The position numbers and the translations under genes are program-made. Under the pieces are notes generated by a model. That model made no database searches. It saw only the letters and a list, made by a program, of their open reading frames with translations, and was not told where the DNA came from. A stretch of 18,367 nucleotides of DNA from JANWYT01 sp046719465 (GTDB lineage Bacteria; Chloroflexota; Anaerolineae; Aggregatilineales; Phototrophicaceae), in the NCBI GenBank assembly GCA_046719465.1, contig JBDNCV010000072.1:1-18367 (forward strand), written 5' to 3'. This document shows positions 7,914-15,889 of the stretch, piece by piece (positions within the stretch are counted from its first letter, which is position 1; each line of letters opens with the position of its first letter).

Positions 7914-8615
7914 ATGAAGATTTTGATCGTAGACGACGAACAAGGTATTCGAGAGGCCTTAGGCCGCAAGCTCAAACGCGAGATGTTTGAGGTCGTGCTG
8001 GCGAGCGATGGCATTGAAGCGCTGAAGCAGTTCCACGCCGAGCGCCCTGATCTGGTGATTCTCGACATTGTGATGCCCGGTGGCTTGGACGGCCTGACCA
8101 CCTGCCGACGCATTCGTGAAATTGCCGAGACCCCGATCATGATGCTCTCGGCACAGGCTATCACCGAGGATGACATTATCGAAGGGTTGAACGCCGGCGC
8201 AGACGAATACCTCATCAAACCGGTGCGGCTCAATGAGTTTGTGGCACGAGTGCGCGCGCTGCTGCGGCGGGCACAGTTGAGCGGATCAGAAGCCAGCCAC
8301 GAGTACGATGACGGGTATTTAAAGATCGACGCGCACCGTCGCCAAGTCTACGTGCAGGGACGGCGGGTGCATTTGACCCCCACGGAATACAAGCTGCTGG
8401 CGATCCTTGTGGAGAACGCTGGCAGAGTGGTCAACCAGCGTGATCTGTTAGAGCAGGTATGGGGGCCGGGATACATCGACGATGTTTACTATCCGCGCGT
8501 GTATGTGAGCCAACTACGTCGCAAAATCGAACAAGATCCGGCAAACCCGCTCTACATCCTCACTGAACACCGCATCGGCTACCGCTTCGAGAAGCAATTT
8601 AATCGCATTGGATAA
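7914..8615 (+). CDS. OmpR/PhoB-family response regulator
   Basis: 233 residues from ATG 7914. The receiver domain (about 1-118) has the acidic pair D7/D8 in ILIVDDEQ, phospho-acceptor D51 in VILDIVMPGG, S79 in MMLSAQA and K102 in YLIKPV, so all phosphorylation residues are present. A C-terminal winged-helix DNA-binding domain spans about 135-230 (LTPTEYKLLAILVENAG ... YVSQLRRKIE ... ILTEHRIGYRF). It is a DNA-binding transcription factor that should be phosphorylated by the kinase encoded immediately downstream. An in-frame ATG at 7902 would add MERA, but it has no ribosome site, whereas GGA sits 7 nt before ATG 7914 and MKILIVDDE is the usual family start. Its last codons overlap the kinase gene by 8 nt if the kinase starts at TTG 8608. 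Targets are unknown; the divergent lipoprotein operon is the obvious candidate. Confidence 0.93.
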   Translation: MKILIVDDEQGIREALGRKLKREMFEVVLASDGIEALKQFHAERPDLVILDIVMPGGLDGLTTCRRIREIAETPIMMLSAQAITEDDIIEGLNAGADEYLIKPVRLNEFVARVRALLRRAQLSGSEASHEYDDGYLKIDAHRRQVYVQGRRVHLTPTEYKLLAILVENAGRVVNQRDLLEQVWGPGYIDDVYYPRVYVSQLRRKIEQDPANPLYILTEHRIGYRFEKQFNRIG

Positions 8616-10833
8616 CTTCGCCCCCGCTGTGTCCCCTATGCTTCTGATTGCCAACGGTTTCTTCCTTGCGTTAGCGTTGGCTTTTTTGTTGATCATCCTG
8701 TGGTATGACGCACGGCGCACTGAGTATCAATTCTTCGCGGCGTTCTTGATCTTGGTGATGGTGTGGAACGTCGGCAGTTTGCTGCAGCAGGTAAGCGGTC
8801 TCCTCGTGCCCAACCCTGTGCTTCAGCGCTTATCCAACGGCATTGCCACCATTGGCCTGACTGGTGCGAGCGCGTCACTGTACGCACTGTGTGCGGTGTT
8901 GGTGGGCACGCGCCTACAGTGGTTCAGAGCGATTGCGGGGCTGGCGATCGTCGTCACGGTCTCGTTGAACACCCTCATCGTGATGAGCCAAGCGGCTTAT
9001 CGGGACGTACTGTTCGAAACGGTCGATTTTGGCGGCTATTTTTACTTGTTCTTTTCGACAGCATCGGTCTTTATTGTGTGGCGGTATCGGCGCACGATTG
9101 ACAGCCCATCAATTACGCTGGGCATCTTGTTGTTTGTCGCGGGGCAGGGGCTGGGGTTTGTCAATCAAGCGTTGGGCGTGGATGCGCTCGGTATGCTGGT
9201 TAGCTCGCTGGGCTGTCTTGTGATTAGCGGGGCGTTTGTGCGCAAAGAGTTGATCATCCCACTGGTATCGCGCAATCAGCAGCTCCTCAACATGCACGAG
9301 GTGAGCCTTGCCATCAGCAAGCGCATCACCACGCGCGACCTGCTGGATGAGATCAGCCAGCAGGCGAAGTCGTGGCTTCGCGGGGATGCAGCAGTTATTT
9401 ATTTATGGACAGGCGGTGATCTTCGGCTGGAATCAGCACACAACTTGCCGGAGGCGCTGCTCGGGGTGACAGCGCATGAAGGCAGCTTCGCACGCGCCGT
9501 GAGCCAGCAGCGAAACGCAGTGCTGCTCGAGAGCTACGCCACGCAGTGGACAAGCGCGGATGAGTTGAGCGCTTTTCGGGCTGCGTTTGGGTCAGTCATT
9601 GGCACACCACTCATCTACGACAACGAGGTCATTGGGGTTTTGATTGTGATCTCCAGCGTTCAATCGCGCGTGTTTACGATGCAAGACGTCACTCTGTTGG
9701 ATTTGCTCGCGTCGCAGGCGGCGGTTGCGCTGGCGCATGATCAACTGTTTTCAAACCGTGAGCTGCTGGTGAATCAGATTCAGCTTGCCAATGACCAGCT
9801 TCAGACGGTGCTGGCCAGCACCAAAAGCCCTGTGCTGGCATTGGATCGTAACTTAGTTGTGGTGTTCAGCAACGCAGCAGCTTATGAAGTGCTGCACTCG
9901 TTGGGGCTGAATCAATCTGTGCTGATCCTCAGCGACGTGCTGCGACCGCTGATGCCACCGCAGCCCCTTGCGGCTATGCGGCGCATCCGTCGCTATGGGG
10001 TGTATGTCTATGAGCTAAACGTCGCCGAGAAAACCTACCAGTGCCGCTTGAGCGCATGGGGCAGTCGACGTGTGGAGGGATGGGTAGCCGTGCTGCACGA
10101 TGTGACCGAGCTGAAAGAGCTTGACCGCATCAAGAGCGAGATGGTGCGCATGACAAGCCACGATCTGAAGAACCCGCTTCAAGCAGCGCTGGCCAACCTC
10201 GACCTGTTGAAGGATGACTTGAACGCGCTGGATGTGGACACATCGGAACTGCTGCTCTCTGCAAACAACGTCGAAAAGCAGCTCGCGAAGATGCAGCGCA
10301 TCATCGGCGGAATTTTGGATCTGGAACGGGCGCGGGTTGGGGTGCAATCAACGGAAGTGTTCGACCCAGCGGCGCTCATCCGCAAGGTGTATGACGACAT
10401 GGCGGATATGGCGAAGGATCGCAGTATCACGTTCCGCCTTGATGTTGACGAGCCGATAGGCGTCATCAACGGGGATGGGGTGCAGCTTGAGCGGGCGCTG
10501 TGCAACTTGGTCGAAAATGCGCTCAAGTTTACGCCGATTGAAGGTGAAGTTTCACTGAAGGCGCACCAGATGGGCACTGTTGTTGAAATAATTGTGGCCG
10601 ACAGCGGGGTGGGCATCCCACCCGAGCAGCACGAGAAAATCTTTGAGCGATTCTACCGTGGTCAGCAATCTGGGATTGAACACATCAGCGGCACAGGGTT
10701 AGGATTGAGCTTAGTTAAAGCTGTTGTTGAAAATCATCGCGGGCGCGTGTGGGTCGAGAGCGACCTCGGCAAAGGCGCGCGCTTTCATGTGCAGCTTCCT
10801 GTGTATGATGGCCGAAGTGTAAGTGTTAGGTAG
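8608..10833 (+). CDS. Membrane sensor histidine kinase with multi-TM N-terminus, GAF and PAS-like domains
   Basis: 741 residues from TTG 8608. About seven hydrophobic segments (roughly 11-32, 40-60, 79-100, 106-127, 143-158, 169-186, 194-212) form a membrane sensor with no large external domain. A GAF-like domain lies at about 225-378 and a PAS-like domain at about 395-500 (VLASTKSPVLALDRNLVVVFSN in outline). The HisKA dimerisation domain has the phospho-acceptor H518 in TSHDLKNP. The ATPase domain has the N box (CNLVENALK, 632-640), G1 (DSGVGI, 665-670), the F box (ERFYRG) and G2 (GTGLGL, 695-700), so it looks fully active. TTG 8608 overlaps the regulator stop (ATTGGATAA); an alternative ATG at 8638 would still keep the first TM segment, and neither has a clear ribosome site. 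It is the evident partner of the preceding response regulator. The signal is unknown. Confidence 0.92.
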   Translation: MDNFAPAVSPMLLIANGFFLALALAFLLIILWYDARRTEYQFFAAFLILVMVWNVGSLLQQVSGLLVPNPVLQRLSNGIATIGLTGASASLYALCAVLVGTRLQWFRAIAGLAIVVTVSLNTLIVMSQAAYRDVLFETVDFGGYFYLFFSTASVFIVWRYRRTIDSPSITLGILLFVAGQGLGFVNQALGVDALGMLVSSLGCLVISGAFVRKELIIPLVSRNQQLLNMHEVSLAISKRITTRDLLDEISQQAKSWLRGDAAVIYLWTGGDLRLESAHNLPEALLGVTAHEGSFARAVSQQRNAVLLESYATQWTSADELSAFRAAFGSVIGTPLIYDNEVIGVLIVISSVQSRVFTMQDVTLLDLLASQAAVALAHDQLFSNRELLVNQIQLANDQLQTVLASTKSPVLALDRNLVVVFSNAAAYEVLHSLGLNQSVLILSDVLRPLMPPQPLAAMRRIRRYGVYVYELNVAEKTYQCRLSAWGSRRVEGWVAVLHDVTELKELDRIKSEMVRMTSHDLKNPLQAALANLDLLKDDLNALDVDTSELLLSANNVEKQLAKMQRIIGGILDLERARVGVQSTEVFDPAALIRKVYDDMADMAKDRSITFRLDVDEPIGVINGDGVQLERALCNLVENALKFTPIEGEVSLKAHQMGTVVEIIVADSGVGIPPEQHEKIFERFYRGQQSGIEHISGTGLGLSLVKAVVENHRGRVWVESDLGKGARFHVQLPVYDGRSVSVR

Positions 10834-10839
10834 GCACGA

Positions 10840-11826
10840 GTGTTTTTTCGACTGATTGGGACATTGTTGATCTGCTGTTTGAGCGGCGTGGCAATGGGAC
10901 AGGACATCACGGCGACGCCCGCACCCACTAAAACTGTTACAGCGCCAACGGCGACGCCGACACAAGTCGCTGCGGAAGAACCGACAGATTGGACACCGCG
11001 CCCGCTCCCTAGAGCGTACACGCAGGATGACTTTCAGGTGCTGGTGGGCAATGTTCAGCGCCCAAACGGAATGCTCTGGTTTGAGGGCAACTTGTATACC
11101 GCATGCAATGGCGACTTTACGCTGTACGAGGTCCATGCAATCACAGGACAAACACGCACGCTGGTGTATGGCATTCAGAATGCTCATGCGCTGTGGGCGG
11201 AGCCGAACGGCGCATCTTTTGACTTATGGGTGCCCGATTTCGACACGAACCGACTGATGCGCATCAGCCAAGGGCGGCAGGCGCCACGGCCTGTGGCGAG
11301 CAACTTGAACGGGCCATGGGGCATCACCAAGCTGAACGCGACCGACTTCTTAGTAAGCAACATTCGCAGCAACGATGTCGTGCGCATCAGTCAATCGGGA
11401 GAAATTAGCCAGTTTCTCGACGGCTTCCGCGCGCCGGCAGGGATCACGATCCATGATGGGTTCTTGTACGTCGTCAACAATGGCAGCGCGCGGCGTGCAA
11501 TCGAGCGCATTGCGCTGGATGGTGACGGACTCCCAGTGGGTGAGCCGCAGCCATTCGTGAGCGGCCTCCAGAGCGCCTCGGGCATTGTAGTGGGTGCGGA
11601 CGGCTATGTGTACTTCAGTTACTCGCTGGGGGCGCGTGGGATAGTGGGTCGAGTAGCCCCATCAGCCTGCAAAAATGGGTGCAGCAACGACGACGTTGAA
11701 ATCGTCGTGTTCACCGATCTGCAAGCGCCGCTCGCTGGGTTGACATTATCACCGGATATGCGGTTGTTTGTTCACACTATCTTCCGACCAGAAATTTATT
11801 GGTTGGACATCTACCCATCAGATTAG
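10840..11826 (+). CDS. Secreted NHL/SMP-30-like beta-propeller protein
   Basis: 328 residues. The N-terminal hydrophobic stretch with A-M-G before Gln21 looks like a signal peptide. A short Thr/Pro-rich linker (to about residue 55) leads to a domain of repeated strands such as RPNGMLWFEGNLYTA, GPWGITKLNATDFLVSN, APAGITIHDGFLYVVNN and SASGIVVGADGYVYFSYS. This G-hydrophobic-x-hydrophobic pattern is typical of NHL, SMP-30 or streptogramin-lyase propellers. I recognise no catalytic or metal site. Cysteines in ACKNGC may form a small disulfide loop. The GTG start at 10840 is chosen because AGGTAGG ends 5 nt before it. The gene begins 6 nt after the kinase stop, so it probably belongs to the same transcript and could serve as an extracytoplasmic partner of that kinase; this is inference. 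Its stop is 1 nt from the stop of the convergent membrane-protein gene. Confidence 0.75.
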   Translation: MFFRLIGTLLICCLSGVAMGQDITATPAPTKTVTAPTATPTQVAAEEPTDWTPRPLPRAYTQDDFQVLVGNVQRPNGMLWFEGNLYTACNGDFTLYEVHAITGQTRTLVYGIQNAHALWAEPNGASFDLWVPDFDTNRLMRISQGRQAPRPVASNLNGPWGITKLNATDFLVSNIRSNDVVRISQSGEISQFLDGFRAPAGITIHDGFLYVVNNGSARRAIERIALDGDGLPVGEPQPFVSGLQSASGIVVGADGYVYFSYSLGARGIVGRVAPSACKNGCSNDDVEIVVFTDLQAPLAGLTLSPDMRLFVHTIFRPEIYWLDIYPSD

Positions 11827-11827
11827 A

Positions 11828-12076
11828 TCAGTTGCCGAGGGGCTGGGCCAGCAGCAGGCCGACCAGCGCGAGGATCACCCCGACGTGATGCGTGATGATC
11901 TGCAGCAGGCCTAACAGTTGGGATTCTGCACTGAGGTTGATGAGCGCCAAGATCAGGCTGAGCGCGACCAACGCGATGCCGATGACAACGGGCAAACCAC
12001 GCCTGCGGGCGAAAAGGGTTGAAGTGCGATTGAGCAGACGGATGAGACCGGGCGATTGATCAAGCTTCTGCATCAT
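11828..12076 (-). CDS. Small two-helix membrane protein
   Basis: 82 residues from ATG 12076 (another ATG follows at 12073). After a basic segment (LIRLLNRTSTLFARRRG) there are two hydrophobic helices, LPVVIGIALVALSLILALIN and LLQIITHHVGVILALVGLLL, separated by a short loop (LSAESQ). Positive charges at the N-terminus suggest both ends are cytoplasmic. A TTG further up at 12115 would add 13 residues, but it lies deeper inside hflX and has less support. The gene overlaps the hflX 3' end by about 17 nt and looks like the last gene of the operon. I do not recognise the family; function unknown. Confidence 0.65.
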   Translation of the reverse strand: MMQKLDQSPGLIRLLNRTSTLFARRRGLPVVIGIALVALSLILALINLSAESQLLGLLQIITHHVGVILALVGLLLAQPLGN

Positions 12077-13397
12077 GGGGCGGCTCTTTCTCTGGTGATT
12101 TGAACATCTGAACAAGGCTGATGGCTGCTGGTGGCAGGGTTACCTCGATGAGCGTACCGCGTTCGGTTGGCTCATGATGGTGGACTGTCCCGATTTGGAA
12201 CAACTGGGCGAGAACATCGCCACGTTGGAACGGAATCAGCAAGTTTAAGCGTTGGTTCGATGCGTTAAGCACGCCTTCGACTGTCTCAAGCAGCGTCTGG
12301 AGGCCCGTCTTGGCCTGTGCAGAGATCACTACCGACTGGCTGTATATGCGACTGTCAAGCTCGATTGATGGGGGCACAGCTGCGCGGTCGGCTTTGTTCC
12401 ACACGAGGATGCGCGGCACACGCGGCATGTCGATCTCTGCCAGCGTGTCCTCTACGGCTTCGATGTTGGCGGCGGCGTGCGGGTCGCTCATATCTACTAC
12501 ATGAAGCAGCAGGTTGGCTTCGACAATTTCCTCAAGCGTAGCACGGAACGCTGCGACAAGGGTGGTCGGCAGCTTTTGGATGAAGCCTACAGTGTCCGTG
12601 ACGAGAATTTCACGTCCGCTGGGCAGGTGAATGCGGCGCGTTGTTGGATCCAGCGTTGCAAACAATTGATCGGCGACATAGATATTGGCCGATGACAGCG
12701 CGTTGAGCAAGGTACTCTTGCCTGCGTTGGTATAGCCCACAATGGCCACGACTGGGATCCCGGATTTGCGACGCTGGGCGCGGTGCAGGCTGCGATGACG
12801 ACGCACTTGTTCCAGCTCGTTTTTGAGGTGCGCGATGCGCATGCCAATTTCACGCTTGTCGACCTCAAGCTGCGTTTCACCCGGCCCACGCAGCCCTACA
12901 CCACCATTGCCGCCGCGCGCCGCGCCACCACCTCCCTGCCGCGCGAGGTGCGTCCATTGGCGCGTCAAACGGGGTAGGCGGTATTCATATTGAGCTAGCT
13001 CGACTTGTAACGCTCCTTCGCGTGTGCGCGCGTGCTGGGCAAAGATGTCAAGGATCAGCGCTGAACGATCAAGCAGCTTGACCTCGTTGCCGAAATGTTT
13101 GCTCAGCTCGCGTTGGTGGCGCGGCGACAGCTCATCATCGAAGATGACGACTTTGGCGCGTGTCTCGAGCAGCTTCTCTTGAATCTCTTTGACTTTGCCT
13201 GCGCCCACGAACGTCGAGGGGTCAATGTGGTTGACTTGCTGTGTGATGCGTCCTACGACTTGGATGCCGGCGGTCTCGGCGAGGCGTTCTAGCTCGTCAA
13301 GCGAGTCGGACATGCTCCGCAGCAGCAACGTGCCTTTGACCGCTGCACCGATGAGCAGGGCTTGCTCGGTCTCTGGGGCGGTGATATATGCTTTCAT
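12060..13397 (-). CDS. hflX: GTPase HflX, ribosome-splitting/associated GTPase
   Basis: 445 residues, a normal length. The N-terminal HflX domain has the motifs VGAGKVKEI (64-72), FDDELSPRHQRELSK (86-100) and the glycine-rich stretch GGVGLRGPGETQLEVD (165-180). The G domain has G1 GYTNAGKS (221-228), G2 around DPTTRR (250-255), G3 DTVGF (268-272), G4 NKAD (334-337) and G5 SAQAKTG (359-365). A basic coiled helix precedes G1. HflX binds the 50S subunit and, in studied bacteria, rescues or splits stalled or stressed ribosomes; it acts in the cytoplasm. The ATG overlaps the trmFO stop (ATGA, 13397-13394), which implies translational coupling and explains the weak ribosome site. The C-terminal residues overlap the next small gene. 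Confidence 0.96.
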   Translation of the reverse strand: MKAYITAPETEQALLIGAAVKGTLLLRSMSDSLDELERLAETAGIQVVGRITQQVNHIDPSTFVGAGKVKEIQEKLLETRAKVVIFDDELSPRHQRELSKHFGNEVKLLDRSALILDIFAQHARTREGALQVELAQYEYRLPRLTRQWTHLARQGGGGAARGGNGGVGLRGPGETQLEVDKREIGMRIAHLKNELEQVRRHRSLHRAQRRKSGIPVVAIVGYTNAGKSTLLNALSSANIYVADQLFATLDPTTRRIHLPSGREILVTDTVGFIQKLPTTLVAAFRATLEEIVEANLLLHVVDMSDPHAAANIEAVEDTLAEIDMPRVPRILVWNKADRAAVPPSIELDSRIYSQSVVISAQAKTGLQTLLETVEGVLNASNQRLNLLIPFQRGDVLAQLFQIGTVHHHEPTERGTLIEVTLPPAAISLVQMFKSPEKEPPHDAEA

Positions 13398-14734
13398 GGT
13401 ATTGGCTCTTGCTCTAGTTGCATAATAGACGCTGCCATGTCGCGCAGGGCGCGGGCAGCATAGGCAGCTTTGCGATCATTTTTGCCGAGGTTGTCATCCA
13501 ACTCGGGCAGAATGCCGAAGTTGGCCTTCATTGGCTGGAAGTGTTTTTCCTCGGCGTGCGTGACGTAGTGGGCGAGCGCACCGAGCATCGTTGTTCGGGA
13601 CGGAACCCATGGGCCTAATCCTTTGAGCTGGCGTGACAGGTTGATGGCCGCCAATAGGCCCGTGGCAACGTTGCCCATGTAGCCTTCAATGCCGGTGATC
13701 TGGCCTGCAAAGTAGAGGTGTGGGTGCGTCCGAAACTGCATGGTGGGGTGCAGTAGGGCAGGGGAGTTGATGAAGGTGTTGCGGTGCATTTGCCCCATGC
13801 GGACGAACTGCGCGTTCTGCAAGCCCGGAATCATGCGGAGGATCTGGCGCTGTTGATCCCATTTGATGTTGGTCTGGAAGCCAACGATGTTGTACAGTGT
13901 GCCCGCGAGGTTGTCCTTGCGAAGCTGCACAACTGCGTAGGGACGCCGTCCGGTGCGCGGGTCAGTCAAACCGACTGGCCGCATCGTGCCGTAGGCGAGG
14001 GTGCGCTCGCCGCGCTTGGCGAGCTGCTCCACAGGCAAGCAGCCCTCAAAAAAGTGGGGATCCTCGCGCTCGAAATCGCGCAGCTCAATCGTGGGGGCAG
14101 TGCGCAGCGCTTCCACCAGTGCGAGGTACTCATCCTTGTTGAGCGGGCAGTTGATGTAGTCGCCTTCGTCACTGTCGCCACGACCGTAGCGGGCGGCGGT
14201 GAAGGCGATGGACATATCGATGCTTTCGGCGGTTACAATCGGCGAGAGCGCGTCGTAGAAGTAAAGATATTCTTGCCCGGTCAAGCGCGCTAAATCCTCC
14301 GACAAGGCGACCGAGGTGAGCGGGCCAGTGGCCACAATGGTTGGCTCGGTATCCGACAAACGTGTAACTTCCTCACGAATGAGCGTGATGTTCGGGTGCG
14401 ACGCGATGGCTTGTGTGACCGCCTCCGAGAAGGCTTCACGATCAACAGCCAAAGCGCCACCTGCCGGCACGGCGACGCGCTCCGCGATTTGCATCAAGAG
14501 CGAATTCAACATCATCAGCTCTTGCTGCAGCACACCCGTCGCACGGTCAGGCAGCTTGGAGCCGAGGCTGTTGCTGCACACCAGCTCCGCGAGGCGATCA
14601 GAGACGTGCGCTCCGGTCTGCCGCTTTGGGCGCATCTCGTAAAGTCGAACGGTGTGGCCGCGCTCGGCGAGCTGCCACGCGGCCTCGCTGCCGGCGAGGC
14701 CACCCCCAATGACGGTGATTATGCTAGTGGTCAT
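13394..14734 (-). CDS. trmFO: Methylenetetrahydrofolate--tRNA-(uracil-5-)-methyltransferase TrmFO
   Basis: 446 residues, usual length. The N-terminal FAD-binding motif is ITVIGGGLAGSEAAWQLAER (6-25). Family signatures follow: VRLYEMRP (29-36), AELVCSNSL (49-57) with C53, and FFEGCLPVE (228-236) with C232; these two cysteines correspond to the pair implicated in catalysis. VGFQTNIKW and the C-terminal FAGQITGIEGYMGN are also typical. The enzyme makes m5U54 in the T-loop of tRNAs using methylene-THF and FADH2, in place of the SAM-dependent TrmA. The start ATG has AGGAA 7 nt upstream, the best ribosome site of this operon. The gene begins 20 nt after the TPR gene and overlaps hflX by 4 nt. Confidence 0.97.
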   Translation of the reverse strand: MTTSIITVIGGGLAGSEAAWQLAERGHTVRLYEMRPKRQTGAHVSDRLAELVCSNSLGSKLPDRATGVLQQELMMLNSLLMQIAERVAVPAGGALAVDREAFSEAVTQAIASHPNITLIREEVTRLSDTEPTIVATGPLTSVALSEDLARLTGQEYLYFYDALSPIVTAESIDMSIAFTAARYGRGDSDEGDYINCPLNKDEYLALVEALRTAPTIELRDFEREDPHFFEGCLPVEQLAKRGERTLAYGTMRPVGLTDPRTGRRPYAVVQLRKDNLAGTLYNIVGFQTNIKWDQQRQILRMIPGLQNAQFVRMGQMHRNTFINSPALLHPTMQFRTHPHLYFAGQITGIEGYMGNVATGLLAAINLSRQLKGLGPWVPSRTTMLGALAHYVTHAEEKHFQPMKANFGILPELDDNLGKNDRKAAYAARALRDMAASIMQLEQEPIP

Positions 14735-14754
14735 GTTAATTTCCTGTCGTCTTG

Positions 14755-15873
14755 CTACAAAGTCGCTTGAAGGGCTTGATCGAGAAGGGTGCGCGCGCGA
14801 CTGCTCTCTTGGCTTTCGTTGTCGCTGAGAAGTAGTTCCTCGCAGAGGCGAATTGCGTCATGGTACTGCCGCATGTGAAAGTAACACTCAGCAATTCGAA
14901 GGCGCACGGCGCTGAGCCATGGGTAGTACGGGTTGAAGTCGAGCATCGTCTGATACGATGCGAGGGCTTGTGGATACTGCTTGAGCGCAAAATACGACTC
15001 AGCGAGCATTTCATGCGCCCGTGACCACGTCACATCTACGCCGAGCGGGCTGCGGCTGAGCTGCAAGAACTTAAGCACATATTCGATCACTTCCTTTTCT
15101 CGGCCACGCGATCGTGAGGCTAAATCGGCCATCGTGAACCACGATTCCGCCACGAGGGCGCGCCCCATGCGACTGCCGCGCATCGTAGCAAGTTTGTGCG
15201 CTTCCTGCGCCACCATGAGGGCTTGATTGATGTCAAGGTATTGACAAATTTTGCTCTTGAGGATGAGCGACTGAACAACCCATGGTCGCGGCTCATTGGC
15301 TGGATATGTCGCTATGGCTTTATCGATAAAAGTCAGCGCTTGCATCGGGTTCCGGTGCTCATACAAGGCCACATAAGCGAGGCGCTCATAGACAAACGAC
15401 GTCAAGGTGACGATGTGGCTTGGCTGGAACAACGCTTGTCGAAAGTGACTTTCGGCTTCAAGGCTTTGGGCGCTGATAAGCAGCAAGCGCCCCAGCTGAT
15501 AGTGCACCCAGCCCCGATTCGGATACTGGGGGTGGTGCTCGAGTATGTGCGTGTACAGGTCGTGCGCTTGCTGTAAATCCGCCTTGTCTGCAAACCCGAC
15601 GATGGCAAGCTCATAACGCTGGAAGTAAATATCTGCAAACAGTTCTGCATGCTCTGGCACGTCTTTGATGGGAAGGGGAGGCTCAACACTGGTGAGCAGA
15701 CTCAGCGCTTCGTTGGCGCGCCCCATCAGCAGTCGCAGCTTGGCACGATACAGCGTTGCTTGTTCCAAGGTCTCGATGGTGGGGGCTTGGCGCACCAGCT
15801 TGGCAAGCAGCACTTCAGCGCGTTTGAACTCACGCTGGTTGATCAGTTTTTCGATAGACTCCCATTGAGACAA
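14755..15873 (-). CDS. TPR-repeat protein, cytoplasmic, function unknown
   Basis: 372 residues, almost wholly helical, with several TPR-like pairs: INQREFKRAEVLLAKLVRQA (near 11-30), ADLQQAHDLYTHILEHHPQYP (about 97-118), HYQLGRLLLISAQSLEAESHFRQA, QYPQALASYQTMLDFNPYYP and YHDAIRLCEELLLSDN near the C-terminus. There is no signal peptide or TM segment, so it is probably cytoplasmic and acts as a scaffold. The frame contains no ATG until about residue 50. TTG 15873 is used here; a CTG at 15879 is 8 nt from a GAGG that overlaps the plsX stop codon and is an alternative. It lies 16 nt downstream of plsX and 20 nt upstream of trmFO, within the operon. No specific role can be assigned. Confidence 0.8.
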   Translation of the reverse strand: MSQWESIEKLINQREFKRAEVLLAKLVRQAPTIETLEQATLYRAKLRLLMGRANEALSLLTSVEPPLPIKDVPEHAELFADIYFQRYELAIVGFADKADLQQAHDLYTHILEHHPQYPNRGWVHYQLGRLLLISAQSLEAESHFRQALFQPSHIVTLTSFVYERLAYVALYEHRNPMQALTFIDKAIATYPANEPRPWVVQSLILKSKICQYLDINQALMVAQEAHKLATMRGSRMGRALVAESWFTMADLASRSRGREKEVIEYVLKFLQLSRSPLGVDVTWSRAHEMLAESYFALKQYPQALASYQTMLDFNPYYPWLSAVRLRIAECYFHMRQYHDAIRLCEELLLSDNESQESSRARTLLDQALQATL

Positions 15874-15889
15874 AATCAGATTTGATACC

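Noticed and set aside
11020..11260. Alternative frames inside the secreted propeller gene
   Set aside because: They overlap a frame with signal peptide and propeller repeats and have no family features.
13784..14293. Open plus-strand frame of 169 codons
   Set aside because: Antisense to trmFO, which is fully supported by motifs.
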